Shown here: one piece after another, positions 22,747-34,139 of the stretch | Layout of the letters: each line of letters starts with the position of its first letter | How positions within the stretch are numbered: the first letter of the stretch is position 1 | Assembly (NCBI GenBank): GCA_949752795.1 | Contig: OX457068.1 | Span: 54,774,516 to 54,838,515 of the forward strand | DNA length: 64,000 nt | From: Hyperoodon ampullatus | Taxonomy: Eukaryota > Chordata > Mammalia > Artiodactyla > Ziphiidae | Reading direction: 5' to 3' | Notes under the pieces: generated by a model | Seen by the model: the letters and a program-made list of their open reading frames with translations, nothing else | Told to the model about the DNA's origin: nothing | The model's database searches: none | Translations under genes and position numbers: made by a program

Positions 22747-22807
22747 ATTGCAACTCCAGTCATGTGAATTGCAACTCCAGTCATGTAAATTTTAAGTCCA
22801 GTCATGG
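22747..22807. repeat. 21-base tandem repeat, about three units
   Basis: Two units of ATTGCAACTCCAGTCATGTR (+A) at 22747-22767 and 22768-22788, then a degenerate third ending CCAGTCATGG. Local duplication inside the old L1 3' UTR. Confidence 0.95.
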
Positions 22808-23365
22808 CTATGCAGTGTAATTTGATATCATCATTTTGAGGAGTAATTGCATAAAATGCAGAAAAGTCAAAACTGCCTATATTTTATGATATATACATTC
22901 CACTTCCTAGTGTCTTACCTTAGAAAAAATTTGTCTGAGCTTGTGCTCAAGGAGATTTATGGAAATATGTTTACTGCAACACTATGCAAGACTGAAAAAA
23001 AAAAGGGAGTTGCTTTGCTTATCAATCTGATGAGAAAAATATCAAAAATTATTCTTATAATGCTGTAGTATATGAATAATCTAGATCAACTTGTATCAAT
23101 ATGAATGAACATGAAAAACATAACATTGAGTAAAATCAGTTGAAAGTTTTCATCCATTTTTAAACCAAATGAAACAACTCTATACTGTTTATGGAAATAC
23201 ACATGTAAAGGGAAAATATTAAAGCATGCATGATGATATACAGGTAGCGATAGAGTTAGAGAGATTAACTTCAAAATAGTGATTACTTTCAGAGAATGAA
23301 GAAGCAGAAGTTGATGGGGTGGGTAGCTGGGTTTGTATTTTTTTTCATTAAAACTGAAATGGGAA

Positions 23366-24660
23366 ATTTTATTTTGGACCTTAAAATTTATATTCTTTTA
23401 CATGTACTGCAATGAAGAGTACAACAATGACTAAGTTTGCTTTTGTTTTCCCTGTCATGAAGAATGGCCTTCACAATGACCAGTGAGCATGGACACCACT
23501 GGTGTCCTTCAGAGACTTACATTCCAAAGTGCTGGACTGTGGGCTTCCTTACCAGAAGTAAGGATCATTCTATAGCTTCTATGTAAAGAGATCATATCCA
23601 GGAAACATCTGAATACCTCAAGTAACAGGGGACTCACCATTCACATAACACCAACTCAGTCTTGAATAGTCTGCTAAAAATATATTCTGCTGACAGAATA
23701 TCTAACTTGTATTCTCTGTTTTGAGATTCTTAATATACTTTCTCGAGAAACAAGGTTAAATATTATATGTGGCAGCTCTTCTGATATTTGAAGCTCTGCT
23801 CCTTAGTGTTTCCTCCTACCTGCTTTTCAGCAGACTCATACCTCTACTTGCAGATCTCTCTTTACCTTCTGCTCTCTACTGATTCTACTTGTTATGAGCA
23901 CTTTCTAGAAGAAGGAGTAAGTCCTGTGCAGAGGGGAGTATGGAGCTAGACTTTGTGAGTCCCTTCCTATACTTTGTTATCTAAAGCAATATCCTGGGAG
24001 AGCAAGTAGGTATTTTGGCTGTTGCTTTTTCACCCATCATGTTATTACAAAATGACTCAGCAGTAGGTGGTTATGGCAGATCTCTAGGAGCAAAGCTCTA
24101 GCCATTGCTGTCCTATTGTGCATACAAACAGCCTACATTCCTCCATACATATTTATATAGGCAGGAGACTTGGGTAAATTTTTTCATATCATGAATAATT
24201 TTAACAGTACAGACGTTTGACTTTGAATCAACAACCAGTTTCAGACGAACGCAATTGCAGCCAAAGAAAGTTTCTAACTAAAATTAGTAGCTTTTCATAT
24301 TTAACAAACTACTGCCTACTGCATTTCCTGTGATCTCGGCTTTCCTCTTCCTCTCATATGGTCACATGTAACATTGACTCCTTCACTTCTATGTCTATTT
24401 TCTTCTTGGCTTCTCTAAGTGTAAAACTTACAGTTCATTCTGCCAAATGACTTTCCAAGGCTGTACCTAGAAGATGCCAACCCAGCTCATGCTCAAACTC
24501 TTTCCCATATTATCTTCAAATTTCAATGGCCGTTAAGTCCCTTTGCCTTTTACATGTACCCAGGAAAGTGTGATGTGAGCTTCACATAAAAACAAACAAA
24601 CAAATAAAAACACTTTGAGAGCAGGAATTTAAACAAGATCTCTGGACTCAGCCTCAGGCA
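23366..24660. other. No gene; possibly one ancient CR1/L3-like piece
   Basis: At about 23610-23810 the text GGGGACTCACCATTCACATA, then TCTTCTGATATTTGAAGCTC recalls the conserved 3' region of CR1/L3 LINEs (GGGAACTCACTACC, CAAATATTTGAAGACAGC). The resemblance is weak. Nothing else recognised. Confidence 0.35.
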
Positions 24661-24664
24661 AACA

Positions 24665-24790
24665 ATGAGTTGGGTATTTTTTAAGAATTTCATCTAATTT
24701 AATCTTTATAAAATATTCTGTGGTAGCTATAGTTATTCATATATTACAGATGAGGAACTTAAGCAACTTTCTCATGACATCAATAAACCC
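24665..24790 (-). mobile_element. MIR SINE
   Basis: ATTTCATCTAATTTAATCTT, then ATATTACAGATGAGGAACTT and AAGCAACTTTCTCATGACAT. This is the reverse MIR order (ATCTCATTTAATCCTCACAA, TTACAGATGAGGAAACTGAG, AAGTAACTTGCCCAAGGTCA). Confidence 0.7.
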
Positions 24791-24833
24791 TCAATTAAGA
24801 TGATCTTGTTTGACTCCTTGGAAATTAGATCAC

Positions 24834-25202
24834 TGTCTTAGTCAGCTTGGCTGCTATTAAAAAATACCATACACTGAATGGCTTAAACAACATACATTTA
24901 ATTTTCATAGTTCTGGAGGCTGAGAAGTCATAGATAAAGGTGACAGCAGATTTGGCTTTTGATGAGGACCTTCTTCCTCTCTTGATGGTCAACATCTTGC
25001 TGTATCCTCACATAATGGAGAGAGGAAGCTCTGGTATCTCTTCCTTTTCTTATGAGTGCTACCCTCACCATGGGGGCTCCAACCTCAGAGCCTCATCTAA
25101 ACCTAATTACCGCCCAAAGGACCCACATCCTAATACCATCACATTGGGAGTTAGGGCTTCAACATAGAAATTTGAAGGGAACACAAACATTATTTCATAG
25201 CA
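24834..25202 (-). mobile_element. MLT1/MST-type LTR (ERVL-MaLR)
   Basis: 369 bases that on the minus strand begin TGCTATGAAATAATG and end GACTAAGACA, giving the TG...CA ends of an LTR. Internal marks are the plus-strand AGTTCTGGAGGCTGAGAAGT block, GGACCTTCTTCCTCTC, and CATCCTAATACCATCACATT. It is a solitary LTR, with no internal retroviral coding sequence next to it. The family is ancient and non-mobile. Frames here (24940-25249) are LTR shadows. Confidence 0.8.
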
Positions 25203-25594
25203 ACCATAACCTGCTTATTTTAAGTCCAATCATGGCTGTGCTTCTCTGACTAGCCCTGTTCTGGTGCAGCCTACTTACTCTTAATAGGAGCTGTCCTAGT
25301 TTGCATGAATCACCTATCGGACTGAAAATACAAAAAAATAAGCACTGGACTAATTGAATTGATGGCATCCTGCTCTACAGATAAGCTTTTCCATGACTGG
25401 TTGGTGAGTGAGAGAGATATGTCGGGAATTTTATTAAGGAGACTTTTATTTCAGACTCCAGTCCTCTATCCTCTATCTTATTATCCAGCCTCAGAACACT
25501 TATGTTCTCAGCATCACATGGCCATTGGTCATCAATTTTCCTTCAAGTGTTTAACCAATTTTGGAGGCTGTGTTGTACTTGGGTGTAAAATATG

Positions 25595-25760
25595 ACCTCT
25601 GGGATCTAACAGTCTGGCTTCAAATTCCATTTTTACCACATATTAGATCCATGATTTTACATATTACCTCATCTCAGGCCATTGTTTACTCATCTGTTAA
25701 CTGAGGATACTAATAGCATCTACTTCACACAGTTGTGGGGAGGATAAAATGTAAAAAAAA
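25595..25760 (+). mobile_element. MIR SINE
   Basis: TCTAACAGTCTGGCTTCAAA, ATTGTTTACTCATCTGTTAA and AGCATCTACTTCACACAGTT, then GTGGGGAGGATAAAATG. Good sense-strand MIR order. Confidence 0.75.
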
Positions 25761-25764
25761 AAAA

Positions 25765-27375
25765 AAACTCATAATTTAGTTTGAAATAATAATTTACTCT
25801 GAATAGAGGCTACAGTTTAAGCTTGCCTGTTAACTACCATAGTTTCTCATGGTTCTCACAAGACCATACATTTTTGGCATTTGATAAATCTCATTTTATT
25901 TGAATATTAAGCAATAGACAAGTTTCTCATACACTTGTGTGCTATTAAAATGCTTCTTTCATCTCTAGAAGGTGATGCTAATTATGATAAATTTATAAAC
26001 TACATGGAAATAATAGAAATACTGAAATACTCATCTGGCCTGGAATTGTTTTGAATCGTTACCTCCTCCAGTGTGCAAAACTTTAGTCTATAAAACTTGG
26101 GAGTGGGTAAATAAACAAACTGACAGATATCCTGATACTTTCTAGACCCCAATCTTCTCATTTGTTTCTGAGGGAGTTGAACTAGAACCTTAGTAGAAGA
26201 TAACTAAGTTTCCTCCTGCTTTAGATACTTATTTATCTATGATGATGATTATGTTCCCCATTTTGTTCATATTTAAAAAAATACATCTTTATTTTGATAT
26301 TATCATTTTTTTGAAAAAGAAATTCTAAAATGTATATATAATTAGTTGGGCTTGATTTTATAAAGTGCTTTCAAAGACAAAAGTTGAGGAATGTATCATT
26401 TTAGATTTGAGTCATTTTACATTGTAAATCATGGTCTCTGGTGAATTTAATTATGGTGCCAAGACCTTGGATCAGTTTCACAGGCGCATGTAAGAAGGCC
26501 GATGTGTGGGAGTGAATCAAGTTTTTGCCCATGGAAGAAACTGATTCCTGGGTGTGCTTGGAGATTTTGCAATGTGTCTATTGTGCCAGGGCTAGTGGGA
26601 CCTGCTGGGGAAGAGTACAAGAGTTCCTACCATTCCTGGGACCATGAGGGTTTATGCAGTACTGCAGACATGGGGTCTTATCTCATTAAATTCTCTCTTT
26701 TGAATCTATATGCTTGGCTCTTCAATTGTGCCACTTTTCTTAATTTATGTACCTGCCTAATTCTAACCTATGATAAAAAAAATTAAAAATAATTCATCCT
26801 ACTGTGCTACCTTTACAAGCTACTGTACTCTCTCTTTCTACTCTCACTATCAAATCTCTTGCATCCCTGTAACACTGTAATTCACTGCTGAAGAGGCAAC
26901 ATATTCTCCCTACCTTTCATTCTTATAACAACTCACACACTAGGAAATTTCTTCCTATTATAAGTATTGAGAAGACAACTTCTGCTTCAATCCTTTCACT
27001 CACTTTTCCTTAACAGAGTAAAAGTTAGACCCCAGATATCTACTGGATGGAATTCATGTATTAACTAATTGATGCTCACCTTAGTCATGCACCTTGGATG
27101 GGCAGGAGTAGAGTAGAGGTGTGGGGGTGGGGTCAATATTTGATCCACAGATTCACTGTCCTCATTAAATGGATTCCAACATCAAGACTGGAAGCTGAGC
27201 AGGGACTGGACTAGGAGTACTTGGCCTGACATTTCAGAATCCCCATGCAATGATCCTAAACTACATTAAAATCTAGCACACTGATTTGTGTGTTGAGTAA
27301 ATGAAATTTTATGCCCCAAAGATGGCCAGTGCTTTCCTTGTACTTCACTTTGACATGCAAAGCTCATCACAGGTA
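25765..27375. other. No gene or clear repeat
   Basis: A 94-codon frame at 26502-26786 is unexplained. The text ends in an A-rich patch after ATTAAA-containing sequence (26686), so a decayed retrocopy or LTR is possible, but I found no flanking repeat. Confidence 0.4.
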
Positions 27376-27498
27376 GAATTCCTGGTAAAATCTCAATACA
27401 TTAAATTATCCATAAAACAAATCTCAAGAAAATCTAAAGGGCTGAAATCATACACAATATGTTCTCTGTCATAATAAAATTAAGCTATGAACCAACAT

Positions 27499-27548
27499 CA
27501 AAGAGATAATTAGATATGCTTAACAAAGAGATAATTAGATATGCTTAA
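27499..27548. repeat. Perfect 25-base tandem duplication
   Basis: Positions 27499-27523 and 27524-27548 are identical (CAAAGAGATAATTAGATATG plus CTTAA). It lies inside decayed L1 sequence, so the duplication is recent relative to the host repeat. Confidence 0.98.
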
Positions 27549-27721
27549 AAATTATGACCTATTCATTGAAATAACCATAAAAACAATGAATAATTCAAAA
27601 TGACTGCCAGAAAACACTTTGAACTGAATGATAATAAAAAATATTACATGTCATAAAGTACAGGATGCAGCTCAATCAGTGATTAAGGGAAATTTTATAG
27701 AGTCAATTGCATGTATTTTTT

Positions 27722-28472
27722 AATATTTTCATTTTCCCCCAGCTTTATTGAGATAAAATTGACATATAATATTGTTAAGTTTAATGTTATACAATGTGTT
27801 TATTTGATATATTTATATACTGTGAAATGATTGCCACCATAATGTTAGCTATCACCTCCATCATATCATATTATTACCATTTTTTTGTGATGAGAATATT
27901 TACGATTTGCTGTCTTAGCAAATTTCAAGTATATAATACAGTATTGTTAACTATAACCACCATGTTGTATATTAGATACTCAAAGTAACTGAAAGTTTGT
28001 ACACTATAACCAACATATCCCATTTCTCCCATCTCTCAGCCTCTAATAATCACCATTCTACTGTCTGTTGGTATGAGTTTGGCTTTTTCAGACTCTATGT
28101 ATAAGTGATATCATACAGTATTTGTCTTTCTCTGCCTGACTTATTAAGGTCCATCCATATAGTCAAAAATGGCAATGTGTGTGTGTGTGTGTATTTTGCA
28201 TCTTCCTTATCCATTCATCTGTTTATTGACACTTAGGTTGTTTCCACATCCTGGTTATGGTTATTGGGAATAATGCTGCAGTGAACATAGGGATGCAGAT
28301 ATCTCTTTTACATCCTGATTTCATTTCAGTTGGATGTATACTCAGAAGTAGGACTGTTGGGTTACATAGTAGTTCTATTTTCAACTTTTTGAGGAGCCTC
28401 CATACTGAAGGTGATATTTAATTTTGGTTTTGATTTGTATTTCTCTGATTACTAGTGATGTTGAGCAACATA
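27722..28472 (-). mobile_element. L1MA/L1MB-type 3' end, nested
   Basis: Starts (plus strand) CCCCCAGCTTTATTGAGATA and GACATATAATATTG, the signature 3' end of mid-age L1MA/L1MB elements. It runs through CTCATCTGTTTATTGACACT-like text and TAATGCTGCAGTGAACATAG to GATTACTAGTGATGTTGAGC in the ORF2 end. 5' truncated. Confidence 0.85.
28176..28192. repeat. Short (GT)n run
   Basis: About eight GT units within the nested L1. Confidence 0.9.
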
Positions 28473-29491
28473 ATTGTATAAGTTTAAAAAAAATCAGAGA
28501 AAGCTATAGTTCATCTATTAGAATTAAGACATGAGTTTAGAAAGGTTGCTGGATACAAGGCTACTATACAAAACATGATTGTATTTCTATAAGTGTAACA
28601 CAGATATATAATCAAATCAACAATAAGCATACAAATTTTAATAGTATTAAGAAATAGTAAAGGATGGAAATAAATCTAACAAAAGATATGCAAGGTTTCT
28701 ACCCAGAAAGTAAAACATTACTGAAAAAAATTAGAGACCTTAACTAAATGCAGTAATCAGCCTTCTTCATGGACTAGAAATTCTAAATATTGTAGAAATG
28801 TTAATTTTTCCCCAATTAGTCTTAACACTCAAAGTAATCTCAATGAAACTTTCTTAGATTTTGAAAAGAACTTGAGAATCTTATTTTAAAATATATATGG
28901 AAATTCAAAAGACCAAGAAATTTCAGGATAGTCATGAAAATAAAGGACAACTTGGGAAGGCTTAACTTTAGCTAACTATAAATCTAAAGTAATTAAGAAA
29001 GCATGGTTTGGTGCAGGAATACACAAATAGTCTAACGGAACAAAATAGAGAGCTTAGAAAGTGCACCATGTATTTATGAACATCCATTTAATGACAAAGG
29101 TGGCACTACAGAACAGTGCAAAATGAAAAGCCATTTCAATAAATAAAACATAGAGTCAGTTGAATATTTAGATAGAAACAAAATGTAACCTTGACTAAAC
29201 CTCAGCCCACACACAATAAACTACAGGTCGGTAAGATATCAAAATGTTGAAGGAAGACATCAAATTTTTAGGAGATGGTAAAAAATACCTTTGCAACCTT
29301 AGGATAACAAAAGAAAGTAAAATTATTTAAAAATTATATTTAAAAATATAAAAGGAAAGATTCACTTCTTTATTACAGTAACTTTAAGAATGTCTATAAA
29401 TAAAATACATCATTAAATGGGTGGGATCCAAGTTATACTGTGGGAAACGACATTGGAGGAACATAAAACTGACAAAAATTCTAGAGCCAAA

Positions 29492-29535
<44 letters not shown>
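29492..29535. repeat. Compound microsatellite (GT)n(AT)n
   Basis: About 20 bases of GT followed by about 23 bases of TA, inside the old L1. Confidence 0.98.
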
Positions 29536-29808
29536 TCAAAAACTTTAAGAAAATTATGGAGAGATAAAAGAAAAATGGCAACATACTTGAATAGCTACTT
29601 TTCAAAAAATGTCAAAATAGTAAGCAAACACATGAAATTATACTCAATTCATTAGTAATAAGGGAAATGAAAACCATAATATGATATGATTAAACACCCA
29701 CTACAACATCTAAAACTAAAAAAAGAAAATATAATGGTGCTTTTTCATTTTTATTCTGTTCATATTTAAGTATAAACATAAAAACTTGCAGGGAATTTAT
29801 TTGGTTTT

Positions 29809-30028
29809 TTTTGTTTTGTTTTGTTTTGTTTTTTGTGGTACGCAGGCCTCTCACTGTTGTGGCCTCTCCCGTTGTGGAGCACAGGCTCCGGATGTGCAGG
29901 CTCAGCAGCCATGGCTCACGGGCCCAGCCGCTCCGCGGCATATGGGATCCTCCCAGACCGGGGCACGAACCCATATCCTCTGCATCGGCAGGCGGACTCT
30001 CAACCACTGCGCCACCACAGAGGCTCCC
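29809..30028 (-). mobile_element. CHR SINE, short form
   Basis: Reverse-strand copy. It has a T-rich tail with TTTTG units at 29809-29832, then GCAGGCCTCTCACTGTTGTG through CAACCACTGCGCCACC to GAGGCTCCC. It is flanked by TATTTGGTTTT at 29798-29808 and 30029-30039, a perfect 11-base target duplication. Confidence 0.97.
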
Positions 30029-30039
30029 TATTTGGTTTT

Positions 30040-33000
30040 GATTTATTGATATTTCCCTAGACATGGGGACAATTTTTGGAGATCTAACCCACATCAGAAT
30101 CTTTTGTTCTGTTTAGCCACAATTTTAAGGGTAATAGCAAATTATTTGTCTCATTTTCTGCTGGGACAGAAAAATGTTCTATGTTTTTAAGATTTACTTT
30201 CATTTCAAAAAATGGTTAGATTTTAAAGAAGAGAGATTCTATAGTCCAGATTCAATGTGACATTAACATATTAGTATTGATAATTGTCTTAGTAAAATAA
30301 TATGTTAAGAGTTGATTTGGCAGAATTTGCCATGACATCTAACCAGCTCTAGGTTGTCTGAATTGATAAACCAAGGCAATAATGGATAAAATAATCAATC
30401 CATTCAACCCAATTAACCACTTAATCCTTTTTTTTCCAATTAACAATGATTTATTTTTTCCCCTATCACTAACTTTGTCTTTTTTTATATATATAATGAA
30501 ATGTGAAGATCTGTTGCCATCATGTAGATATTACTTATATCTATGCAGATGATGCAGGAATGAGAGGGAAGCATTTGTTACTGTAGCCTAACCCTGGAGG
30601 TCTAAAATTCATTGATATGGAGATAGAGAAGACTGCTACCTTGTGTCAACAATAAATATCACTATCAACCAGGAGGTTTAATTTGTTATCAGACCACTCA
30701 CATCTTTGGGCTTAGACCTCACTTTTTTTCCCTATTATGCATCGCTCATTAAGACATATCTGTAACATTCAAATATACCTCTTATGCACCAATCGTCTCA
30801 CTCCCAGCCCTCCATAGAGTACATTTCTATGAATCTATTTTTTTTACTACAAGGGTTTAAGTAAAATGAACTAATTTAGACATGGAGATGATTGTTACCA
30901 GCTACCCTAAGCTGTGAAATTTTGTAAAGACCTGGATTGGCAAGATTTTACAGAATTTATTGGCTGTTAGACATCATATAAAGAGAGCTCTTAACTCACT
31001 ATATATTTACAATTGGTAATGCTAATGTGTATTTTAATTTACTAGATCTTTAAAGGTAAAGATCTATGGTCAAATTTGCATAATTCCAGAAGACTGAGGC
31101 AAATAGCGGAATTTTCGCCGCAGACTAGATATCTATTTTCAGCATTGATATCTTGACATTTGCCATTATAATCTCTGAAACATATTGTTAGTAACAGAAT
31201 TAAAACTTGTCAAAATTGAGAACAAAATAAAACATTCATATATTCTGATTTATGATGACATGGTCACTAAATTACCCCTGAATCTTTTTTGGAACGGGTA
31301 TTGTGGAACAGGTATAAGGCTAGAATTGCACCTTTTTAGGAGGGAATACAAAAAGACTTAAAATTGAAGGATAACACAATGGAAATATTTGAATGAATAA
31401 CAGATAGCTGACTGTTTGGTGTTGTATAGAGATAACCAGAGCCCATGTCTTCCCACTTTTTTTTATCTTTTCCTCCCAGAGTTTAGGTAAGTGTATATTG
31501 ATATCTGACCTGTTATCTAGCTTTCATTTTATGTAATTTATGGAATTCAGTCAATAGATGCAAACAATGGGGATAAGAATAATGCAAAAAGCAATTGTTC
31601 ACCATATTCACCAACATGTCTTAACTTGCAACAATAAAATAATCTGAAATTTTATTTCATCTGTGACTCAGAAAGCAAATGATTTATTCCTAAAATCTAG
31701 ACAAGGGCTGTCTTGAAACATGGTGACTGCAGTTACAGAGAATTATGGTAAGGTAATATTAATTTTTTTTTCAATCAAGATCCTCATCTCTTGTTAGTAG
31801 TATCTCACCACATTAACATATTAGCAGTATCCCATTGCATTGTATTAATATTCATATTATATCAGAATTTACTGTTGCTTATACAGTGTTAAAGTCATAT
31901 CACATTAGTGAGTTTCATATCAGATTAGTGAAAGTGGATCCTAATAAGACTTTCATATTCAATTACTAAGGTAACAGTTTTGTCTTTCCAAGTCACTTCT
32001 AACTCAAGCCCAGAGTACAAATTGATGAATGTGGTAATAAAGCAATCTTTCTGGCTAAAGATGGATGGCTCCTGGGACCAGTGGAGCTATGAAAATAAGG
32101 ACTCGAATCAATGGGCCACAATTCTGATAGGAGAAATGTTCAACCCTTTCCCTACATGGCAGCACTTCTGAACCAAAGACTGTATGAACATAAGAAGCTA
32201 GAAATACAACCCTTTTCCTCGGTAATTTACTTTCCACTCTTGTTATCCTGCTTCCAGTCCAATAATTCCAGTCCAATAATTCCAGTCCAATAACAAAAAA
32301 AGGAGCATAAATAAAAACTGCTTATGAAAGTGCTAAGTGGCTTCTATTCCTTAGTATGTTGTCCCATAAATTATTCAAATTTAGAGGACTTTTACCTAAC
32401 ATTTAGGTGAGATATTTTGGGACATATAAATGATTGCAGGGACTCCTCAAATAATGCTATGTAATTATTCAAATTATTAGATTAAACTTAATCTTAACAC
32501 CTATTGCAGGATATGCAAGAAACAGAAACTGTGAATATATCCATATATTGAGTTGATTTTGCTGATGGCATGAACTATACTTTTCTCACCTTTTAATTCT
32601 AACACCTCTTCTCAGTATCTGCTACATGACATGCATTCCACACACACTATTTGGGTGTGTGTAGAAACGGGCAAATTAGTAGGGTTTATTTGCGTGCTGA
32701 GAGCTAGGACCAGAGCACAAATCAATCACAAGTGTCATTTGGTGGGAAAGGCCAGAATTTCTCCATCAGCTAGGAAATTTTTCATACATAATTTACATGT
32801 GTGTGTATGTGGGTGTATCAATTGTTTTGTGTTGCTTCCTGCAGTCCTTTGAATCCAATGTATTAGATAAAATTTCTTCTTCATTACCTCTTATTTTAAA
32901 TCACAGTAATCTTCTTTTCTTGAGTCTTAATCCCCTCTTTTCTCGGTTTCTTTTCTCATTATATTACCATATTCAAATTCTTTCTGGTTTAAGGGGGGAA

Positions 33001-33415
33001 AAACTCTCTTCTCCCTTGACTCAGTGTTTCCCTCACATTATCATCCTCCTACATTTTGTGCAGCCATGTATTTTTAAATAGCTAGACATTTATGGTCTCA
33101 ATATCATTGCTCATCAGTCTACCATAGTCCAGCTTATATTCACACTCCACTGAGTATTTCCCCTTGTAATCAACAGCTGCCCCTAGTGTTCTAAAGCAAA
33201 GGGACATCTTTTCAGTCTAAAAATTCTGACCTCTCAATCCATTTGATACTTTTCAAATTTAGCCTCCTTTTTTGATTTTTGGTCTTTGAGGTCTTACGGC
33301 ATCACTTTACTCTCACTTCCTGCCTCTTTAATTTTTTTTTTTTTTTCTCATTCTGCTCTGGAGTCAGATCTTCAAGTTTTCTTCACTTAACAGCCAACTT
33401 AATTGATTGGGTACC
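30040..33415. other. No gene or clear repeat
   Basis: Over 3 kb of AT-rich, mostly unique-looking sequence. A near-tandem 20-base pair (CATATCACATTAGTGAGTTT then CATATCAGATTAGTGAAAGT) lies at 31893-31933. Frames at 31980-32293 and 32631-33081 are short and unlike known proteins. Confidence 0.45.
32252..32293. repeat. Perfect 14-base tandem triplication
   Basis: Three identical units TTCCAGTCCAATAA at 32252, 32266 and 32280. A small minisatellite-like expansion in unique sequence. Confidence 0.98.
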
Positions 33416-33424
33416 ATTCCTTTA

Positions 33425-33545
33425 GTTTGATGGTTTCAAACCTTAATGTGCATGAAACTCACCTGGAGAGCTTGTTAAATCCTAGAACACTGGACCCCAC
33501 CTTAACAATTTGAACTAGAAATTCAGGGGACATTTTTGTTGACCA
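33425..33545 (+). mobile_element. MER5-type hAT DNA transposon fragment
   Basis: GGTTTCAAACCTTAATGTGC, ATGAAACTCACCTGGAGAGC, TTGTTAAATCCTAGAACACT and GGACCCCACC follow the MER5A consensus (TCTCAAACTTTAGTGTGCAT, CACCTGGAGGGCTTGTTAAA, TGGGCCCCACC). A non-autonomous hAT-Charlie remnant. Confidence 0.75.
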
Positions 33546-33929
33546 CAGTGTACCTCACAGTGCACCTTCCCTTCCCTTCCCTCCACTAAATTCAATCCCT
33601 CAAGAAGTCCTAATGCTTTTAACTTAAGACTGAGGAAATCTCCTCTCTTCTAGTTGCTTGGACCAGTATTTAGCTGGATTAAGCAATGACTCCTATAATT
33701 TTTCTTTTATGTCTAGGAAAACAGTGATTAACATTCTAGCTAGTATTTGTTTTTAATTTACAGATATTTTGACAATCATTTTTAAAAATTTATCTCAATC
33801 TTTTTAAAAGAAAATGATAGTGAATAGGCAAATCAATATCTCACAAAGAAGAGGGTACATGATTTTACAGGACCACAGAAGAATTTAGCTCAATCATCTG
33901 TTTCTATGAATTATCCTGGATTTCATAGG

Positions 33930-34135
33930 GATATAACGGAAATAATAAAGTGATTATTATTATTAAACATGCACTTCAACTATGACTAGTCCCATATTAC
34001 ATAATAGGTACTGAGATTTAGAAAATTCAATAACTTCAAGGATTTCACCACAAGAATAGGTAAGATTGAGATTCAAATGAAGGTATGTCTAACTCCAGAA
34101 TCTGCGTTCTTAAACCCTTTACTTCCTTATACATA
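33930..34135 (-). mobile_element. MIR SINE
   Basis: ATAATAGGTACTGAGATTTA, CAATAACTTCAAGGATTTCA and AACTCCAGAATCTGCGTTCT, then TAAACC. This is the reverse MIR order ending with the GACTCCAGAGCCTGTGCTCT block. Confidence 0.65.
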
Positions 34136-34139
34136 CACT

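Larger units (their letters stand above)
21055..23365 (+). mobile_element. Old L1 (L1M-type) ORF2 3' part and 3' UTR
   Basis: Collinear with old mammalian L1. Blocks seen are CAGCATAATTATGGAAACCA near 21383, the GACAAAGATGGAGATTCTCC block near 21640, then AGACAAGCTGATCATAAAAT, CTTATTCCAAAGCAATAGTT, GAGAAAACCTAGGAGAACAC near 22335 and a 3' UTR from about 22880. Every frame is broken. A short CHR SINE sits in it at 21952. The part before 21355 is uncertain. Confidence 0.65.
27380..29720 (+). mobile_element. Old L1 (L1M-type), split by another L1
   Basis: The left part to about 27720 reads as the middle of an old ORF2 (GGGCTGAAATCATACACAAT, CAGGATGCAGCTCAATCAGT, GGGAAATTTTATAGAGTCAA). The right part, 28475-29720, reads as the later half of ORF2 (GGTTGCTGGATACAAGGCTA, TAGAGAGCTTAGAAAGTGCA, CATTAGTAATAAGGGAAATG). 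A reverse-strand L1 lies between. Some ORF2 sequence between the two parts is missing. Fully decayed. Confidence 0.65.

Noticed and set aside
26440..26800. 94-codon frame ending in A-rich sequence, considered as a retrocopy or LTR
   Set aside because: No flanking repeat, no recognisable protein and no LTR ends. Left unassigned.
30267..31827. 15-base identity ACATTAACATATTAG at 30265 and 31812
   Set aside because: In AT-rich sequence of this length a 15-base match is within chance expectation, and there is no flanking similarity.
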